Shown: positions 51,585 through 61,108 of the stretch, piece by piece
Numbering within the stretch: the first letter of the stretch is position 1
Layout of the letters: every line of letters begins with the position of its first letter
Source of the DNA: JAIQFL01 sp035295745
GTDB taxonomy: Bacteria > Acidobacteriota > Terriglobia > Bryobacterales > Bryobacteraceae
NCBI GenBank assembly: GCA_035295745.1
Contig: DATGIL010000054.1
Coordinates: 1 to 64,000, forward strand
Length of the DNA: 64,000 nucleotides
Direction of reading: 5' to 3'
Program-made: the position numbers and the translations under genes
The notes under the pieces: model-generated
Told to the model about the DNA's origin: nothing
Databases searched by the model: none
What the model saw: the letters and a program-made list of their open reading frames with translations, nothing else

Positions 51585-54055
51585 GTGATTCCGGCAGCCT
51601 GGTACACGGAGATTCTGCAGTCCGTCCCGCAGGATGCCCTGACATTCGCCGGCGTGACTCCCGCCGAGGGCGTGACCGAACCCGCCGTCATATCGGCACT
51701 CGAAGAAATTCGAACAGCATTCAAAGCCGCGACGATTCCACCAGCGTTTCAGGCGAAATTGGAGACCTTCCTGGAACAACAGGGACTGGCACGATCGACC
51801 GTATCCGTCCGCTCCAGCGCTACCGCGGAAGACGGTGCCCGCGCTTCGTTCGCCGGTATCCATCGCAGCTTCCTCAATGTGAACGGCGTAGAAGCCATCG
51901 GGCAGGCAATCTTGGGATGTTACGCCTCGTTTTGGACACCGCACGCTCTGGCGTACCGCCGCAAGATGAACTTCTCCGATGACGACGTCTTATGCGCCGT
52001 GGCGATTTGCGAAATGGTCCGGGCCGAGGGCCTCCCCGAACCGCTGTGCGCCGGTGTGGCGTTCAGCTTCGATCCGGTGAGCGGGCGCCGCGATCAGATC
52101 GTGATCGATGCGGCCGCAGGTTTGGGAGAAGCGGTAGTGAGCGGAGCTGTGGACCCGCAGCGGATCGTCTACCGCAACGTCAAGGGACGCCTGCAACGGG
52201 AAGCGCAGGGCGGCGATAGTGCCCTCCTGCCGCCGCGGCACGAGTATGAGCTGGCGCAACAGGTCTTTCGGATGCACTGGGCCTTTGGTGACGGACAAGA
52301 TCCGCAGGACGTCGAGTGGGCTTACGACGGCAGGCAGATCTGGTTTCTCCAGGTGCGCCCGGCAACGAACACGCGGCGCTTCCTTCCCGCAGCGGTATCC
52401 ACGTTGCCGCGGCACTGGTCCACCGCCAACATCAAGGACGCCGTGCCCGGCGTAGTCTCGATGCTGTCATGGAGCGTTCTGAAGAGTGCGGTTGATACCG
52501 TCGCCTTCGCAGGACCGATCGCGGCCGGCTACCGGCTCGAGAGCGGCACCGAACTGGTACGCCGGTTCAAAGGCCGAGGTTATTTTGACCTCACCCTGAT
52601 GCAATGGGTGATGTACGACGCGTTGGGTCTGATGCCTGCGCAGTTGGTGCAATCCATTGGCCGGCATCAACCGGAGATTCCGGTGCCTGGCGACCCGGGC
52701 GTGGGTGCCGAGGGGCGCCGCCGAATGGCCGCCGCCCTGCGACTGATGTGTAGAATCTGGCGCATCGAACGCGATCTCGATCGTGTGGTGAACCAGCGCA
52801 AAGCCTGCCTGGACAAAGTTCGCGACACCGACCTCACACGGTGCAGCACCCCGGAACTGATGGCGATTTATGAGAAATTCGAGCTGGGATACGACTCCAT
52901 GGATATCACGGCCGGCATTGCGAATAGTGCCGAAGGGCCGTGGGAGTTGGCGTTGGAAGCGATGTTGAAACCGCTGTTCGGCAAGGCGGCCCGTCCAATG
53001 ATCGGTAAGCTGCTCGCGGGCACGGGCTCTGTGGTCAGCGCCGAGCACGGCTACGCGATCTGTGATCTCGCATCTTCCGCCCGCAATGATCGCGCGGCGC
53101 TCGAATGGCTTGCATCCGGCAGCCCGGCCACTGAGTGGGCAACCCTCCCCGCGAGTTCGCCTTTTCGCCATGGTCTCGCGCGTTTCCTGGATGAGTTCGG
53201 CCACCGCGCAGTTTATGAGGCGGACTATCTGAACCCGCGCTGGATTGAAGACCCAACCTACATCCTGGATCAAGTGCGCTTTTTCCTGGCGAATCCCCAG
53301 AGAATGGCGCCGAGGGAAGCCGCGAAGCGCTTGCGCAATCAGGCTGAGCAGGCGGTTCGACATGCCGCAGGCTGGCGAACTCCCATCATTTTCTGGATCA
53401 TAGGCAGGCTGCGGCGGGCCATGGCGGCCCGCGAGGCAGCGAAATCAGCCCTGGCCGCACTGGTGCTACCAGCAAGGCGTGTCGCTTTGGAGATTGGCAG
53501 GCGGCTGGTGGGTGCGGACAGCTAGACGACGCCGGACAGGTGTTCCACTTTGCCGCCGTCGACGTTCTCTGCTGGCTCGAAGGCTTGTGGGATGGGGCCG
53601 GCGCGCGCGAACTGGCGCAGGACCGTGCGCAGCAACGCGACGCGTGGCTCGCGGAAGATGCTCCGCCCGACGTCATCACGGAAGAGGCGGACGGTCGTAT
53701 GACCGCAGTGCCTGTCGTCAGTGGACCCGATGGCGAAACGTGGACCGGTATAGGTGCTGCACCCGGCCGTGCCCGCGGACCTGCGCGCATCATCATGCAT
53801 CCCCGCGATGGCAACTTGCTGCAAGCCGGGGAGGTGCTGGTCGCCCCGTCCACGGACCCGGGATGGACTCCGCTGTTCCTGCGCACCTCGGCAATCGTTA
53901 TGGCCACGGGTGGATATCTCAGTCACGGCGCCATTGTAGCTCGTGAATACGGCATCCCGGCGGTGGTCAATCTCCCGGGGGTACTCACGGAATTGCGGAA
54001 CGGCGACGTGCTAACCGTCGATGGAGACGGGGGCCAGGTGATCCGCGAGAGGTAG
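51585..54055 (+). pseudogene. Broken PEP-utilising/rifampin-phosphotransferase-like gene, copy 1
   Basis: Two frames together make one protein. Frame one (51585-53525, 646 residues) has the ATP-grasp PPDK_N domain (SVRSSATAEDGARASFAG, FDPVSGRR, AAAGLGEAVVSG, IWFLQVRPAT) and the alpha-helical middle domain. Frame two (53540-54055) resumes with VFHFAAVDVLCWLEG and carries the swivelling phospho-His domain (GGYLSHGAIVAREYGIPAVV). A one-base loss near 53511-53525 separates them: an extra G there would join the frames as GAGQLDDAGQVFHF. The N-terminal GGKGANL segment is also absent. The order ATP-grasp, middle, His domain matches rifampin phosphotransferase. Confidence 0.8.
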
Positions 54056-54220
54056 CGGACCGGCGCCCGGCGCTTGCGAATTCACACCTGTAACATCGAG
54101 CATCCACGGCGCAACGACAAAATCACAATTTGGGAACGCCCCAGTCACGACTCTTCATCAGCGCGCACCGTATTCTGATGCTGAGATAGACCGTTTCCAA
54201 GAAAAAAGGAGGAGAAACGT

Positions 54221-54745
54221 ATGTCCTGGAGACAATCATCCATGAATTCCGACGCGAGCCTGCAGCTCGAGCCGATGCTCGATCTGTATTGGCTCGCATA
54301 CCTGCTCACGGGCGACCGCGAGCAAAGTATTCAATCCGTAGTCGACACAATCGATGCAGAAGATTCTACAACTCCATTCTTCGGCCGGTGGATGACGGCC
54401 TGGTCCCGCAAGATCTTTATCGCCAAAGTACTCGACCAGTGCCGCGAACTGCCGGAATCGCCCGCAGGGCGGGGGTCCGAACCGATTCCCGCCACCGGCA
54501 AAGCCGCCCTGGAAAGAGCGCTGCTGTCGATCGGCCGCTTCAACCGGTGGGCGCTTCTTCTAACAGTGTTCGAAAAGCTCTCCGTCGAGGACACCGCCAT
54601 TCTGCTCAATGCCAGCCCGAAGCAGGTGGAGGCTGCCAAGGCCATCGGGCTGGTGGAGTTGGCTCGCAATCTGGCGCTTCACCAGACCGTCACCGTTTCC
54701 GCACCGTCGCGTCACGACTCCTTGCCCTGCCTGCCCGTATTCTGA
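54221..54745 (+). CDS. Sigma-70-like (ECF-type) protein
   Basis: 174 residues behind a near-perfect ribosome site (AAAAGGAGGAG, 7 bases before the ATG). The N-terminal part (YWLAYLLTGDREQSIQSVVD) resembles region 2 and the C-terminal helix-turn-helix (FEKLSVEDTAILLNASPKQVEAAKAIGLVELARN) region 4 of ECF sigma factors, though the canonical DNA-melting residues are poor. It may be a sigma factor or a sigma-like regulator. It sits between two broken phosphotransferase-like genes, 21 bp before the second. Confidence 0.65.
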   Translation: MSWRQSSMNSDASLQLEPMLDLYWLAYLLTGDREQSIQSVVDTIDAEDSTTPFFGRWMTAWSRKIFIAKVLDQCRELPESPAGRGSEPIPATGKAALERALLSIGRFNRWALLLTVFEKLSVEDTAILLNASPKQVEAAKAIGLVELARNLALHQTVTVSAPSRHDSLPCLPVF

Positions 54746-54766
54746 AGCAGTCGAAAGGAGCACCAC

Positions 54767-56456
54767 TTGAGTAAATACACGATCGACACGACAGAGATTC
54801 CTGTCGCGTCTCGAACCATCACGCGGCACTTCGTCGTTGAGCTGTCCCGTAAAGAGGCCGAAGCGCTGCCAGACGTCGGAGGCAAGGGAGCAAATCTCTG
54901 CAGGATGATTCGCGCCGGTTTACCGGTGCCGCCGGGATTCTGCATCACCACCGATGCCTATGCGGCAGTCTCGGAGTCGGCCGCGATTGACTTCGCCGCT
55001 TTCCGGACGGCCGGAACCGAAGAGTTGAAGCGGCTGGCAGAGCGGGCCCGCGCAGCACTCCTCGCCGCACCAATGCCGCCGGATGTTGCCGCGGCGATCA
55101 GCGACGCGTACCGGCGGCTTGGCATCGACAGCCATGTCGCAGTGCGCTCCTCCGCCACCGCCGAAGATCTGCCCAGCGCCAGCTTCGCGGGCCAGCAGGA
55201 TACCTATCTCAACATCGTGGGTGTAAGCGCCTTACTGGACGCCGTTCGTCGCTGCTGGGCTTCACTATGGACCGACCGCGCGGTGATCTACCGTTCCACG
55301 AACGGGATTGAACATCGTTCCGTCCGGCTGGCGGTGGTGGTTCAACAGATGGTACAGGCAGAGATTGCCGGGGTCATGTTCACGGCGAACCCGGTCACCG
55401 GACGGCGTCATCAGGTGGGAGTCGATGCCAGCCCAGGGCTGGGAGAGGCGGTGGTCGTGGGATCCGTCAATCCTGGCCACTTTGTCGTCGACCCCAGCAC
55501 CGGCGAGATCCTCGAACGGCGTCTGGGAGACAAGCGCTTCGCCGTGCGGATCGTTGTCCGGCGGTGGCACTTGTCAGATCGAGAGCGCATCATCTGCCGC
55601 AGAGGCCTGCGTCACCGACCAACAGATTCGAGAGCTCGCCGCACTCGGCGTCAGAGTCGAGGGGTACTTCCAATCGCCTCAGGACACCGAGTGGGCTGTT
55701 GATGCCCGGGGCAAGTTGTGGCTCACGCAAGCCCGGCCGATCACCACGCTCTATCCGCTACCGGTCAACGCGCAGGCGCCGGAGATCCGGCCGGGCGAAG
55801 AGCCATCGGATCTGCGTGTGTATTTCTGCTTCAGCGTAGCGCAGGGGCTTTATCGCCCACTGACACCGATGGGACTGGCAGCGATTCGACTGTTGGCGAC
55901 CTCCGCCGAGCTCATGCGAATTCGCGTGACCAATCCTCTCGCCGGCCCACCTGCATACGCGGAGGCGGGGCAGCGGATTTTCGTCGATGCCACTGGCCCG
56001 CTTCACAGCCGCGCTGGCCGCGCCCTATTGCCGCGCATGCTCGACTATATGGAGGCGAGAACGGCGGCGATCGTGCGGCCGATGCTCAGCGATCCACGGG
56101 TCCCGATGACCCGGTCCTCTTTGTGGCCCTTCGCGCGCCGGGTACTGCGGATTGCCGGGCGTTTCGGCGTGCCATTCCAGGTGCTGACGGCGGTGTTTCG
56201 GCCTTCGGCGTCTTGCGCAAGGATCCGCCAGATCGGCACGCAATTGCGCCAACGCCTTGCCCCACCCGAATCCGCCAGTGTCCGAGAACGTCTGGATTTC
56301 GTGGAGCGCGTGCTGAGGACCGAGGCTATTACCTTGCTGCCTAAAACTATGCCGGCGGCTATCACGGGAGGTGGAATGCTGTTTATTGCCGGCAAGCTGC
56401 TGGGTAGCACCGTGACGGCACTGACCCCGGCCCAACCGTCTTGGCGAATTGCATAG
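54767..56456 (+). pseudogene. Broken PEP-utilising/rifampin-phosphotransferase-like gene, copy 2
   Basis: Starts at TTG 54767 with AAAGGAG six bases upstream. Frame one (to 55702) contains an intact N-terminus: VGGKGANLCRMIRAGLPVPPG, AVRSSATAEDLPSASFAGQQDTY, MFTANPVTGRR, PGLGEAVVVGSVNPG. At about 55546-55560 the coding sense moves to another frame, which continues SGGGTCQIESASSAAE, GYFQSPQDTEWAVD and WLTQARPITTLYPL, then the first part of the middle domain, and stops at 56456. The rest of the middle domain and the whole phospho-His domain are missing. One indel plus a 3' truncation make it a pseudogene unless sequencing error is involved. Confidence 0.78.
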
Positions 56457-56537
56457 AGTTTCGCAAGAGCGCATTGAAATCCTGAGCTTGGAATCCCGGT
56501 GCCTGCACGGCCGGCGCGGGCGTAAAAATCCGCCGTC

Positions 56538-58679
56538 CTACAGATCCAGCGCGATCACCTCGTGATCCAAAATCGAGGGGAGCGTCAAGGTCACCATCCC
56601 CGAGCCGTACTGCACGGCAGGCCGGCCTTCGCTCACCAGCAGGTGCACCGCCTTGGGGCGGGCCGGCACGCGGATCGCGACCTTCTGCGGCGGCGTGGGA
56701 ATGAACTCGCGGATGGGGCCTTTCATCATCATGGAGTTGGTGAGATTCACCAGGTGCACGGTCATGGAATCCTTCTGTTGCCAAATGGTGACGTCCAGCG
56801 TGCCCGGCCCGGTCACCGTCACCGGATGTGGCTCGTTGGCAGCCCAATCGACCGCATTGCGCAGCAGTTTGCCGTGGTCTGGCGAGAGCACTTCCCAGAA
56901 TGTGCGGTCGATATCCCACGGAAAGTAGACCACGCGCGCCTTGCCCATTTCCCGCAAGAAGACCTCGGGAATGTCTGTCTTCGCGACGCGAGGGAAAACC
57001 TCCTCCATCGGCAGATCGGGATACGACGGGATCAGTGTCAGCGGAGGGTTGGGATAGCTGCCGATCGTCTTGGTGTGGACGCGCGAGACGCCGTTGATGA
57101 TGCGCGAGGCGTCTTCCAAACCCGCCAGGATGGGATGCTTGCCTTCCAGCAGCAGATACGAATTCTGCATGCGGGCATCGATCGCGCCATCGTAGGACGC
57201 GCCGAACAGATCGGCCAGCCCAAAATCGCCGCGCCTCACACCCCACTCGTCGTAAAGCGAAGTCTCGTGTGTAGCCACGATGCTGCCGCCTCGCGCGACA
57301 TACTCATGGATCTGCCGGCACTGCCCCTCGGAAAGCGCTGCGATGTTGGGGAAAATCAGCACCCGGAACGGATCGACATGCGCGGCATCCAGCAGTTGAT
57401 CGTGGACCATCTCGAAGGGAATGCGCGCTTCGATCAGAGCCTGGTAATATCCCAGCGTGTGGTCTTCCACCTTCTGGCGAGCACGGTCCGCGCCGTAGAA
57501 CTGCGCGGTCTGTTGCGAATAGACCATGCCCACGCGCGCCAGCGGCCGCTCATTCCGAAGGTAGCGCTCGTTGCGAAAGTGCCACGTATAGACATCCTCC
57601 ACCGGCTGAAGCCAGCGCTTATCGTGGAGCGTGCCGGAGAATTTCGTGAACCAGGGACGCAGCCCGTTGGCGATCCCGTCCAAAGCCCACAAGCGCACTT
57701 CGGGACCGCTCTGCACCGAGTCCTTCCAGCGGTATGTCTCTTCCACCCCCACGCTGAAGATACCGCCGATAGGCTTGCGCCCCATAGTGGAGCGATACTC
57801 CTTGCCGTTCTTGCCGTTGGCCCAGGGTGCCGCCAGGCCGCTTCGCGCCTGCCGGTCAGCGAAGAGGATCGGGGCCGTCTCGCCGATGATCTTCATGTTC
57901 AAATCGGCCAGCGCGCCGCCGCCCGAGTTCGGAATGTAGCACGCGCCGGGATTGATCTTGCGGATCTCCGCGTCCCACAAATGCCACAGTTCGAACAGAC
58001 GCTGCTGGCGCCAGCCCATGTAGGCGCGGCGGCTGGGGACTTGCGGGTCATTGGTACGGGGTAAGTCCATGCCGCTGGCTTTGTGAAAGTTCTCTTTGCA
58101 GTGCTCGCAATAGCACATTCCCGAGCCGGCCCAGCGATTGCTGAAGATGCCATCGACCTTGTAGAGTGACACGATCTCGCGCGTCACCTCGGTCATGTAC
58201 TCGAAGTTATATGGGCCCAAAGCGCACGTGACCCAGAGATCCGGCGACGCCCAGTGGCGCCGCTTCTGGCCGTTGGCTTCCACCGCAATCCAGTCGGGAT
58301 GGGCGTCATAAACGTTCTGGTGGACGGCGTGGGGATCGGTGCGCGCCACCACCACCATGTTGAGTTTGCGGCAGCCCGCTACCAGGTCGCCGAATGGATC
58401 GCCGCTGCCCATCCACGGGCTCTTGTAGTGCAGCGGCACTTTGGTGGGATAGTAGGCCACGCAGCCCCCGGCGCTCAGACAGGCGGCATCGGAGTGGGTA
58501 CGCCGGAAATAATCCAACCAGAAGGTGAGATCGTACTTGCCGGGGTCATCTTCCACGAGTGTTAATTGGGCCCAGCGCATGGGCCGGTCGAACCAGGGAA
58601 CTGGGTCGGCAGGGCTGGCAGGAAGCCACGCTGCAGAAGCAGCGGCGGCGCACAGAAAATCCCGGCGGGTGGAAGGCAT
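56538..58679 (-). CDS. Tat-exported glycoside-hydrolase-like protein with beta-galactosidase trimerisation-type domain
   Basis: 713 residues from ATG 58679 (AAAGGA upstream; a 13-codon extension lacks one). A Tat signal, STRRDFLCAAAASAAW, opens the protein. Residues about 40-420 form a TIM-barrel-like hydrolase region: WFDRPMRWAQLTLVEDDPG, VDGIFSNRWAGSGMCYCEHC (about 185) and GYYQALIEARIPFEMVHD (about 430). The central part (VLIFPNIAALSEGQCRQIHEYVARGGSIVATHE) is a class-I-glutamine-amidotransferase-like trimerisation domain as in GH42 enzymes, and a beta-rich C-terminus follows. Catalytic acids cannot be assigned. It acts in the periplasm on glycans. Confidence 0.72.
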   Translation of the reverse strand: MPSTRRDFLCAAAASAAWLPASPADPVPWFDRPMRWAQLTLVEDDPGKYDLTFWLDYFRRTHSDAACLSAGGCVAYYPTKVPLHYKSPWMGSGDPFGDLVAGCRKLNMVVVARTDPHAVHQNVYDAHPDWIAVEANGQKRRHWASPDLWVTCALGPYNFEYMTEVTREIVSLYKVDGIFSNRWAGSGMCYCEHCKENFHKASGMDLPRTNDPQVPSRRAYMGWRQQRLFELWHLWDAEIRKINPGACYIPNSGGGALADLNMKIIGETAPILFADRQARSGLAAPWANGKNGKEYRSTMGRKPIGGIFSVGVEETYRWKDSVQSGPEVRLWALDGIANGLRPWFTKFSGTLHDKRWLQPVEDVYTWHFRNERYLRNERPLARVGMVYSQQTAQFYGADRARQKVEDHTLGYYQALIEARIPFEMVHDQLLDAAHVDPFRVLIFPNIAALSEGQCRQIHEYVARGGSIVATHETSLYDEWGVRRGDFGLADLFGASYDGAIDARMQNSYLLLEGKHPILAGLEDASRIINGVSRVHTKTIGSYPNPPLTLIPSYPDLPMEEVFPRVAKTDIPEVFLREMGKARVVYFPWDIDRTFWEVLSPDHGKLLRNAVDWAANEPHPVTVTGPGTLDVTIWQQKDSMTVHLVNLTNSMMMKGPIREFIPTPPQKVAIRVPARPKAVHLLVSEGRPAVQYGSGMVTLTLPSILDHEVIALDL

Positions 58680-58850
58680 GGTGTTTTCCTTTCGCGAGAC
58701 TGCTCCAGGGGCGAGCACTGTACTATCATGCTCTGAAAAACCGGAGGGCGATATTCAAAAGTGTGGCCGCTAATGTTGATCGGAAAGAGATGGCCCCAAA
58801 TCGTGCCAACTTCGGAGGGAAGCCCTTAGAGGTTTGGGCCTGCCCGTCCA

Positions 58851-59396
58851 TCATTTTTTCTCTGTTTTCAGATGCGCTTTGATCCCGCTCTTCAGATACC
58901 TGAGGGCTTTTTTCGGACCGCCAGTGTCTGTAATCTTGAATTTCTTACCACGCTGCTTGTTATAAGAGACGAAGAACTCTTCGACTTGCGACAACCGAGT
59001 CTTGCTGATGTCGGATATAGAGATGAGGTTTTCGTGTTCGTACGAATGGATTGCGGCGCCGAGAATCCTGCTGTTTTTCTCGGTTTTGCCGTCCTGCGTT
59101 TGCTCGGCATCGATGACGCCAATGATCCGCACATCGATCAGGCAGCCGACGTGAGCGGGCGCGTCCATTAGCACCATAATGTCGAGCGGATCTCCGTCGT
59201 CTCCCCGGGTCGAGGGTATGAACCCGAAATCGAAAGGAAACATCATGCCCTCGGGCAACAGGCCGGCGAGCATGAAGAGATTCGACTCCGGGTCGTAATC
59301 GAACTTGTTTCGGAACCCTTTCGGCGTTTCGATGATCGCCCGGCAAGTTGCTTTTTCGAGATCGAGTTGATTTGCAATGGTGGTCAGGTCGGCCAT
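58851..59396 (-). CDS. ppa: Inorganic pyrophosphatase (soluble, family I)
   Basis: 181 residues. The family I signature is present: NKFDYDPESNLFML (about residue 30), FPFDFGFIPSTRGDDGDPLDIMVLMD with the DGDPLD metal triad (about 53-78) and the closing KITDTGGPKKALRYLKSGIK. It hydrolyses PPi in the cytoplasm using Mg2+. It belongs to the divergent branch with RGDDGDPLD and a longer C-terminal tail rather than the short E. coli type. A short spacer separates it from the glycosidase gene upstream in the same strand. Confidence 0.92.
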   Translation of the reverse strand: MADLTTIANQLDLEKATCRAIIETPKGFRNKFDYDPESNLFMLAGLLPEGMMFPFDFGFIPSTRGDDGDPLDIMVLMDAPAHVGCLIDVRIIGVIDAEQTQDGKTEKNSRILGAAIHSYEHENLISISDISKTRLSQVEEFFVSYNKQRGKKFKITDTGGPKKALRYLKSGIKAHLKTEKK

Positions 59397-59845
59397 TCTG
59401 ATCTCATTATCCCTGGATTCTCTTCATCGGTCGGCTTCTCTTCGCGACTGCCCGTCTCGGTGAATCCATTCCACAGGCTATGGCGGCGAGTTGCATCAGA
59501 TGGTCGGCGGGTGTGTCCCAGTGCTCACTTCCTCGACGATGTGAAGAGCGAGATCGCTCTCTCCAAAGTTGCCGTGGAACCCCGCAGGGACCTCAAGGAA
59601 TCGAAGGCCCCGGGGATCATTCTCAATCCTCCAGAAAGCTTCGCGAGTCACAAGGTTGAGCTCAGCGGAATCGTCGAAGGTTGGGACGATACCGCATCCT
59701 CCTGGCCTTTTCCTCACCATTCGACATTCCGTGGACCGACCTCGATCGCGTGTGTGCCCGCACATCGCCTGGGCGCAGTATCGAGAAAAGCACTGCCGGT
59801 TTGGCGGGCCTGTGTTATTCCGAAAGGCAGGAACCATTTTTGACG
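59397..59845. other. Spacer with no intact gene
   Basis: About 450 bases upstream of the glucoamylase remnant. Several short open frames exist on both strands but none resembles a protein; one minus-strand frame (59496-59837) contains WRIENDPRGLRFLEVPAGFH without a recognisable domain. It is probably decayed sequence of the gene that left the remnant downstream, or of another lost gene. Confidence 0.5.
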
Positions 59846-60070
59846 GCGAAAGCGGAATGCTCCCGGTTTTCGAACGGCACCGGCCTGTTGCCCGAACAGA
59901 TCTGGGATCAAGACGACCAGCCAGACACCCACATGCGCCGCGGCGGCCCCACTGGCTCGGCTAACGTGGACCTGGAACCGGAGGACTTCAACCCACGTGT
60001 CGAATTTACCTTCTTCTGGAAGGACCGTGGCACGTGGGAAGGGCACAACTTCGAGGTGGAGGCGTATTAA
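59846..60070 (+). pseudogene. Remnant of a GH15 glucoamylase
   Basis: The frame reads FSNGTGLLPEQIWDQDDQ then PDTHMRRGGPTGSAN, which is the conserved late motif of bacterial glucoamylases (GLLPEQ-WD-x-D, G-PTGSA). It jumps directly to PRVEFTFFWKDRGTWEGHNF, the extreme C-terminus of the same family. The roughly 80 or more residues normally between (PLVWAHAEY onward) are missing and the catalytic N-terminal region is gone. It is therefore a non-functional fragment produced by internal deletion. It ends 4 bp before the SDR gene. Confidence 0.7.
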
Positions 60071-60074
60071 GAAG

Positions 60075-60935
60075 ATGGCAGGACAAAAACAGCCAAGAGT
60101 GATCGTTGTAACGGGTGCGTCGGCGGGCGTGGGACGCGGGACAGTCCGCGCTTTTGCCCGCGAAGGAGCCCAAGTCGGCTTAATCGCGCGCGATACCGAA
60201 GGCCTCCATGCAGCTGCGCGCGAGGTCGACGAGTTGGGGGGCAAGAGCCTTGCGGTACCGGCTGATGTGGCGGACGCCGATCAGGTCGAAAATGCTGCAG
60301 CCCGGATCGAAACCGAGCTCGGTCCTATCCAGGTTTGGGTAAACAACGCAATGACGACGGTGTTCGCGCGCGTGGCCGACGTCACCCCAGCCGAGTTCAA
60401 GCGTGCTACCGAGGTGACTTATCTCGGCACGGTCTACGGGACCATGGCGGCACTGCGCCGCATGCTGCCGCGCAATTGGGGAAGAATCATCCAGGTCGGA
60501 TCAGCGCTTGCCTACCGCTCGATTCCGCTGCAAGCGGCCTATTGCGGCGCCAAACATGCCATTGCAGGTTTCACGGATTCGCTCCGCACCGAGCTGATCC
60601 ACGACGGCAAAAATATACATCTGACGATGGTGCAACTTCCGGCGATGAACACCCCTCAGTTCAGCTGGTGCCGTTCGAAGATGCCGAAGCGTCCCCAACC
60701 GGTGCCGCCGATTTTCCAGCCGGAGGTCGCGGCCGAAAGGATTGTTTGGGCTTCCCATCACCAGCGCCGCGAAGTTTTCGTCGGCGTCCCGACGGTGATC
60801 GCGATCCAAGCCAACAAATTGGCTCATGCGCTCGCCGACCATTACCTGGGCCGCACGGGCTTTGATTCGCAGCAGACACAGGAATCCGCACTCAAGGATC
60901 GGCCGGACAATCTATTTCGAACCCGTGCCGGGTGA
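60075..60935 (+). CDS. SDR-family oxidoreductase
   Basis: 286 residues from ATG 60075. NAD(P) motif TGASAGVGRGTVRAFAREG (residue 14), NNAMTTVFA in the usual NNAG place (about 91), serine in VGSALAYRS (about 143) and the catalytic Y-x3-K as YCGAKHA (about 157). The family is that of extended SDRs with an added 70-residue tail (VFVGVPTVIAIQANKLAH) as found in large acidobacterial and proteobacterial stress islands. Substrate unknown. The preceding 77 bases in frame belong to the glucoamylase remnant. Confidence 0.87.
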   Translation: MAGQKQPRVIVVTGASAGVGRGTVRAFAREGAQVGLIARDTEGLHAAAREVDELGGKSLAVPADVADADQVENAAARIETELGPIQVWVNNAMTTVFARVADVTPAEFKRATEVTYLGTVYGTMAALRRMLPRNWGRIIQVGSALAYRSIPLQAAYCGAKHAIAGFTDSLRTELIHDGKNIHLTMVQLPAMNTPQFSWCRSKMPKRPQPVPPIFQPEVAAERIVWASHHQRREVFVGVPTVIAIQANKLAHALADHYLGRTGFDSQQTQESALKDRPDNLFRTRAG

Positions 60936-61108
60936 TTTTCGGCGCCCACGGCGTGTTTTGGTCAGCAGGCGCATGAAGAAGCCGCGACCACGTGGCTTGC
61001 GCAACACAAAGGAACCACGGCGCTGGCAGGAGCCGCTATATTCGCGCGCACTCGCCTTCGCGCTCAAGAAACGGGCATCGTAAAGAAAAGGAAACGGGAG
61101 GCAACAGA

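Noticed and set aside
56562..58064. Plus-strand open frame of 500 codons
   Set aside because: Antisense to the Tat-exported hydrolase-like gene; no domain or start support.
60974..61084. Short basic peptide gene (about 36 codons) before the PoxB-like gene
   Set aside because: No ribosome site and no resemblance to a family; arginine-rich composition is common to chance frames here.
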